Below the pieces are notes generated by a model. That model made no database searches. It saw only the letters and a program-made list of their open reading frames with translations, and was not told where the DNA came from. Both the position numbers and the translations under genes were made by a program. From an uncultured Clostridia bacterium (lineage in GTDB: Bacteria > Bacillota > Clostridia > Oscillospirales > Acutalibacteraceae), in assembly GCA_944381295.1 (NCBI GenBank), contig CALWKP010000111.1:1-8075 (forward strand): a stretch of 8,075 bases of DNA, read 5' to 3'. The stretch's first letter is position 1. Every line of letters begins with the position of its first letter. This document shows positions 5,498 to 8,075 of this stretch, piece by piece.

Positions 5498-6769
5498 ATG
5501 AATCTGAAAGCAAAACTAAACGGGCTGAGGAATTACCCTCTCATCCGGGTGCTGGCAGACAATGGAGGAAATCCGCGGACACTGATGCTGATCGAGCCGT
5601 TGTGGGGAATCCCCTACAACCTGATCACGCCGTTTGCCACGCTTTATATGTACACGCAGGGCATTACGGATGTGCAGATTGGCTTGATCCTCTCCATTAC
5701 GATGGTGGTTCAGGTGTTGCTCTCCTTTTTTGCGGGTATTTTGTGCGACAAGCTCGGGCGGAAATTCACCACTATGATGGGCGACTTTTTCGGATGGGCC
5801 GTGGCTTGTCTGATATGGGCTGTGTCAAATAATTTTTGGCTGTTTTTGATCGCCGCAATATTCAACTGCTTTGAGCAGATCAACCAGACGGCATGGTACT
5901 GTCTGCTTATTGAGGATGCTCATCCAAAGGACCTGGTGGGGATTTATACCTGGGTGACCATTGGCGGGCTGGTAGCCATCTTTTTTGCACCGCTTTCGGG
6001 ACTGTTTGTCAGTGCGTATTCGATTGTGCCGGTGGTGCGGGTACTGTACTTCCTCTTTGCGCTGACAATGGCCTTAAAAACGCTGATTACTTTTCGGTTT
6101 TGCAAGGAAACCAGGCAAGGGAAAATCCGCAGGGAAGAGACAAGGGGAGTATCCGTTTTCCGGATGATGGGGGAATACCGCCAATTGATCCCCAACCTGA
6201 TAAAAAATAAGGGTGTGCTCAAGGCAGTAGCCATCTCAGTGATGTTGTATATTGCCAACATGGTGAGTACCAACTTTTTTGGATTGTATGTGACGCAGCG
6301 GCTAGGACTTTCAGAAAATCTGTTAGCGCTGTTCCCGATATTGAATGCTGCCGTTATGTTGGTATTCATGGTAGGAATCCAGCATCGCATAAGCGCTGCG
6401 AAATTCCGTGTCCCACTGTGGATTGGTTTGGTGCTGTACGGAATGGCCGTCCTGGTGCTGATCCTCTCTCCGGCGGACAGCCTGGGCTTTGTTCTGTTGT
6501 ATGTCTTTCTGGCGGCGGTAGCCGCGGCTCTGGTAAACCCACGTAAAGATGCGTTGCTCCAGCTCAATATCGATTCCAAGGAACGGGCGCGCTTGAATGC
6601 ACTTATTATGGCTTCAACGATTGCCTTTTCTTCTCCTTTTGGCTATCTGGCCGGATGGCTTTCCAGTATCGATCGCCGTCTGCCTTTCGCGTTTAGTTTC
6701 CTGTTGTTTGTCGCGGCGATACTGGTCGTTTTCCGCGTGCAGGAACCTCAGGTGAAGGAGGATAACTGA
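5498..6769 (+). CDS. MFS transporter (12 transmembrane helices)
   Basis: This 423-residue integral membrane protein has the length and hydrophobic pattern of a 12-helix major facilitator. Signature motif A between helices 2 and 3 is visible as GILCDKLGRKF (80-90), with the conserved D84 and G87-R88-K89. A charged cytoplasmic loop between helices 6 and 7 (about 200-240, CKETRQGKIRREETRG) separates the two six-helix halves. A second-half counterpart of the 2-3 loop is weaker (GIQHRISAAKFR, 293-304). Substrate is not predictable; drug/metabolite efflux and sugar/peptide uptake members both have this layout. The ATG at 5498 is chosen because AGGGA lies 8 bases upstream and the product is family-like from there. 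The ATG at 5491 opens an unrelated frame. The gene has its own promoter and a terminator at 6897. Its last codons contain AAGGAGG, a ribosome binding site with no surviving gene. Confidence 0.88.
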   Translation: MNLKAKLNGLRNYPLIRVLADNGGNPRTLMLIEPLWGIPYNLITPFATLYMYTQGITDVQIGLILSITMVVQVLLSFFAGILCDKLGRKFTTMMGDFFGWAVACLIWAVSNNFWLFLIAAIFNCFEQINQTAWYCLLIEDAHPKDLVGIYTWVTIGGLVAIFFAPLSGLFVSAYSIVPVVRVLYFLFALTMALKTLITFRFCKETRQGKIRREETRGVSVFRMMGEYRQLIPNLIKNKGVLKAVAISVMLYIANMVSTNFFGLYVTQRLGLSENLLALFPILNAAVMLVFMVGIQHRISAAKFRVPLWIGLVLYGMAVLVLILSPADSLGFVLLYVFLAAVAAALVNPRKDALLQLNIDSKERARLNALIMASTIAFSSPFGYLAGWLSSIDRRLPFAFSFLLFVAAILVVFRVQEPQVKEDN

Positions 6770-7068
6770 GTGCACCGAGTTTGATGCTCCTCAAAATGGC
6801 CGGTAGGGCAAAAATATTGACAGTTAAAGACCGGGCAGAAAATAACTGCTCCGAGTGTTTCTTTGTTGCAACCGTTAGCCATATCTCTTTCAGACAGCAA
6901 AAATCCGGACTTTCAGCCGATTGGCTAAGAGTTCGGATTTTTTGCTTTCCGAGGAATGAAAAATATTCGAATGGATCGTCTGGCTGATACTTTTTGTATG
7001 GTCCGGCAGAGAAAGGTGATAGCCATAGGATTCACCGGATTTTTCTCCATGGGGGAAGAATCTCGATG
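6770..7068. other. Intergenic region, no supportable gene
   Basis: Between the MFS stop and the SWIM promoter the sequence holds an orphan translation start (GTG at 6770, stop after four codons) and the terminator at 6897-6945. A TTGACA at 6817-6822 has only AAATAA 17 bases downstream, and nothing follows it. A 54-codon minus-strand frame (7089 to 6925) overlaps the terminator and has no ribosome binding site. I see no RNA gene here. Confidence 0.5.
6897..6945 (+). terminator. Intrinsic terminator of the MFS transporter gene
   Basis: AAAAATCCGGACT (6899-6911) pairs with AGTTCGGATTTTT (6930-6942) through 13 bp with one G-U, and T runs from 6938 to 6943. The loop contains an inner AGCC/GGCT stem. 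The A-run on the left side makes it potentially bidirectional. It lies about 130 bases after the MFS stop. Confidence 0.85.
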
Positions 7069-7097
7069 TTCCCTTTCCAGTGCTTTCATGATAGAAT
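7069..7097 (+). promoter_or_regulatory. Extended -10 promoter of the SWIM zinc-finger gene
   Basis: TGA-TAGAAT (7089-7097) with TTCCCT (7069-7074) 17 bases upstream of the -10 hexamer. Both elements are nearly identical to those of the MFS promoter at 5435-5463, including the bases TGATAGAATAA. The leader would be about 100 bases, with GAGGG at 7190-7194 before the ATG at 7202. Confidence 0.5.
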
Positions 7098-7201
7098 AAA
7101 GGAAATCATTAGAATAGCAACCATCAAAGAAATACCATGTCGATGAAAATAGAGCGGTGTGTCACAGTACCCCGCTGATCTGCTGAAAAGAGGGTGTCGA
7201 A

Positions 7202-8075
7202 ATGGAACTCACAGAACAATTTATCCTGCTTCAGGCGCCGAATCCTGCGGCGGCGGAGAACGGCCGGAAGCTTTCCAAGAGTGGAAAATTTTCCAACCTG
7301 CATTGCAGCGCGGATGGGTCTCTTTATTGGGGAGAATGTGCCGGCAGTGGGAAAAACCCTTACCGCGTCTCTGTTGATTGGACCGACCCGCAGTCACCGG
7401 TATGCCGGTGTTCCTGTCCGAGCCGACAGTTTCCCTGCAAGCATGCCCTGGGGCTTTTGTTTGAACAGTTGGCGCAGAAGCCGTTTGAGGTCGCTGAAAT
7501 CCCTCAGGAGATCGCGGACAAAAGAGCGAAACAGGCAGCAAAGGCCGCCAAAAAGGCAATGGCTTCTGAGACCCCCAAGAAGCCGAAAAAAATAAATACC
7601 GCCGCACAGACAAAGCGTCTGAACAGCCAACTGGAAGGGCTGGATATGGCGGAACGGATGGTGGAAGATTTGCTCAGAGCTGGTCTGGACAGTTTGGGAG
7701 GAAATTCTGCCAAAACCTATGAACAATTGGCGAAGGAGTTAGGAAACCACTATCTCAACGGGCCACAGACTGCTTTTTCGCGAATCGCCCTTGCGGTGGA
7801 GACCATTCAGAAGAATCCGGAGCAGGCACAGACCGCCTATGCGGAAGCCCTGCGGATTCTTATTGCGTTGCGCTCTACGATCAAAAAAGGCCGCGCATTT
7901 CTCCAGCAGAAGCTGGAAGCAGGACAGTTTTCCGCAGAAGATACTGTTCTGTTTGAGGCTATGGGCGGCGTGTGGCGTTTGGAGGACCTTCATGCTATCG
8001 AGGCTTACCGGGAAAATGTGCGGTTGGGGCAGCTCTCTTTTGACGTCTCCTACGACGAAGCGAAACGGGAGTACT
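7202..8075 (+). CDS. SWIM zinc-finger family protein (3' end outside the window)
   Basis: The frame from the ATG at 7202 stays open for 291 codons to the window end. It opens with MELTEQFILLQAPNPAAAEN. The SWIM zinc-binding motif CxCx6CxH is seen at C70-C72-C79-H81 in CSCPSRQFPCKHALGL; C68 adds a third cysteine to the cluster. A Lys/Ala-rich linker (about 105-135) leads to an alpha-helical region (from 137). SWIM domains bind nucleic acid or protein partners. In bacteria, proteins of this type often head clusters with MoxR-type AAA+ ATPases and VWA-domain proteins, proposed to act in NTP-dependent stress or conflict responses; the cluster here would lie downstream and cannot be seen. The start is supported by GAGGG 7 bases upstream. 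No truncation or frameshift is visible within the part present. Confidence 0.85.
   Translation, partial: MELTEQFILLQAPNPAAAENGRKLSKSGKFSNLHCSADGSLYWGECAGSGKNPYRVSVDWTDPQSPVCRCSCPSRQFPCKHALGLLFEQLAQKPFEVAEIPQEIADKRAKQAAKAAKKAMASETPKKPKKINTAAQTKRLNSQLEGLDMAERMVEDLLRAGLDSLGGNSAKTYEQLAKELGNHYLNGPQTAFSRIALAVETIQKNPEQAQTAYAEALRILIALRSTIKKGRAFLQQKLEAGQFSAEDTVLFEAMGGVWRLEDLHAIEAYRENVRLGQLSFDVSYDEAKREY

Noticed and set aside
5944..6579. 211-codon minus-strand open frame
   Set aside because: It is antisense to the MFS transporter gene and has no independent support.
6781..6987. 68-codon plus-strand frame starting with TTG
   Set aside because: It reads through the MFS terminator, lacks a suitably spaced ribosome binding site and matches no family.
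6925..7089. 54-codon minus-strand frame
   Set aside because: It has no ribosome binding site and overlaps both the terminator and the SWIM promoter region.
1..8075. CRISPR array, insertion-sequence ends or tandem repeats
   Set aside because: No regularly spaced repeats, transposase motifs or paired terminal inverted repeats with target duplications could be found by reading.

Overview
The window looks like chromosomal DNA of a Firmicute, most likely a gut clostridium of the Lachnospiraceae type. This rests on strong purine-rich ribosome binding sites, sigma-A-like promoters, a CCA-encoding tRNA gene, and the gene families present: a PF06838 PLP enzyme, an AsrC-like siroheme/ferredoxin protein and an SPFH/alpha-solenoid pair. 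The assignment is an inference; nothing in the window fixes the species.

Left part (1-2810), housekeeping-like. The 5' end of a minus-strand dCMP deaminase gene (1-71) diverges from a complete PLP-dependent 'methionine gamma-lyase/aluminium resistance' gene (174-1448). The promoter of the latter has a perfect 12-bp palindrome filling its spacer. A separate promoter and a roughly 160-nt leader precede a stand-alone siroheme/[4Fe-4S] reductase with a ferredoxin domain (1667-2602). A tRNA-Leu(UAG) follows, closed by a perfect 17-bp intrinsic terminator.

Middle part (2811-5356), accessory and decayed. About 420 bases of AT-rich DNA without a supportable gene lead into an SPFH-domain gene head. 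Its expected start codon reads GTA, and its frame runs out at 3880. An out-of-frame remainder of a different protein (alpha-helical/TPR-like with a C-terminal two-helix membrane hairpin) takes over at about 3840 and runs to 5184. The simplest reading is an operon collapsed by an internal deletion. A hairpin at 5316-5356 closes the region.

Right part (5435-8075). A complete 12-helix MFS transporter (5498-6769) has its own extended -10 promoter and a terminator. Its stop codon is followed by an orphan ribosome binding site. A 432-base gap then carries the promoter for a SWIM zinc-finger protein that runs off the window at 8075. SWIM genes of this type often head clusters with MoxR-type AAA+ ATPases and VWA proteins, so an accessory or conflict-type operon may begin here; the deciding genes lie outside the window.

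No complete undescribed system can be demonstrated from this window. The best leads are the SPFH/solenoid fusion scar, the start of the SWIM cluster, and three promoters sharing TTCCC(T/G)-N17-TA(T/G)AAT.
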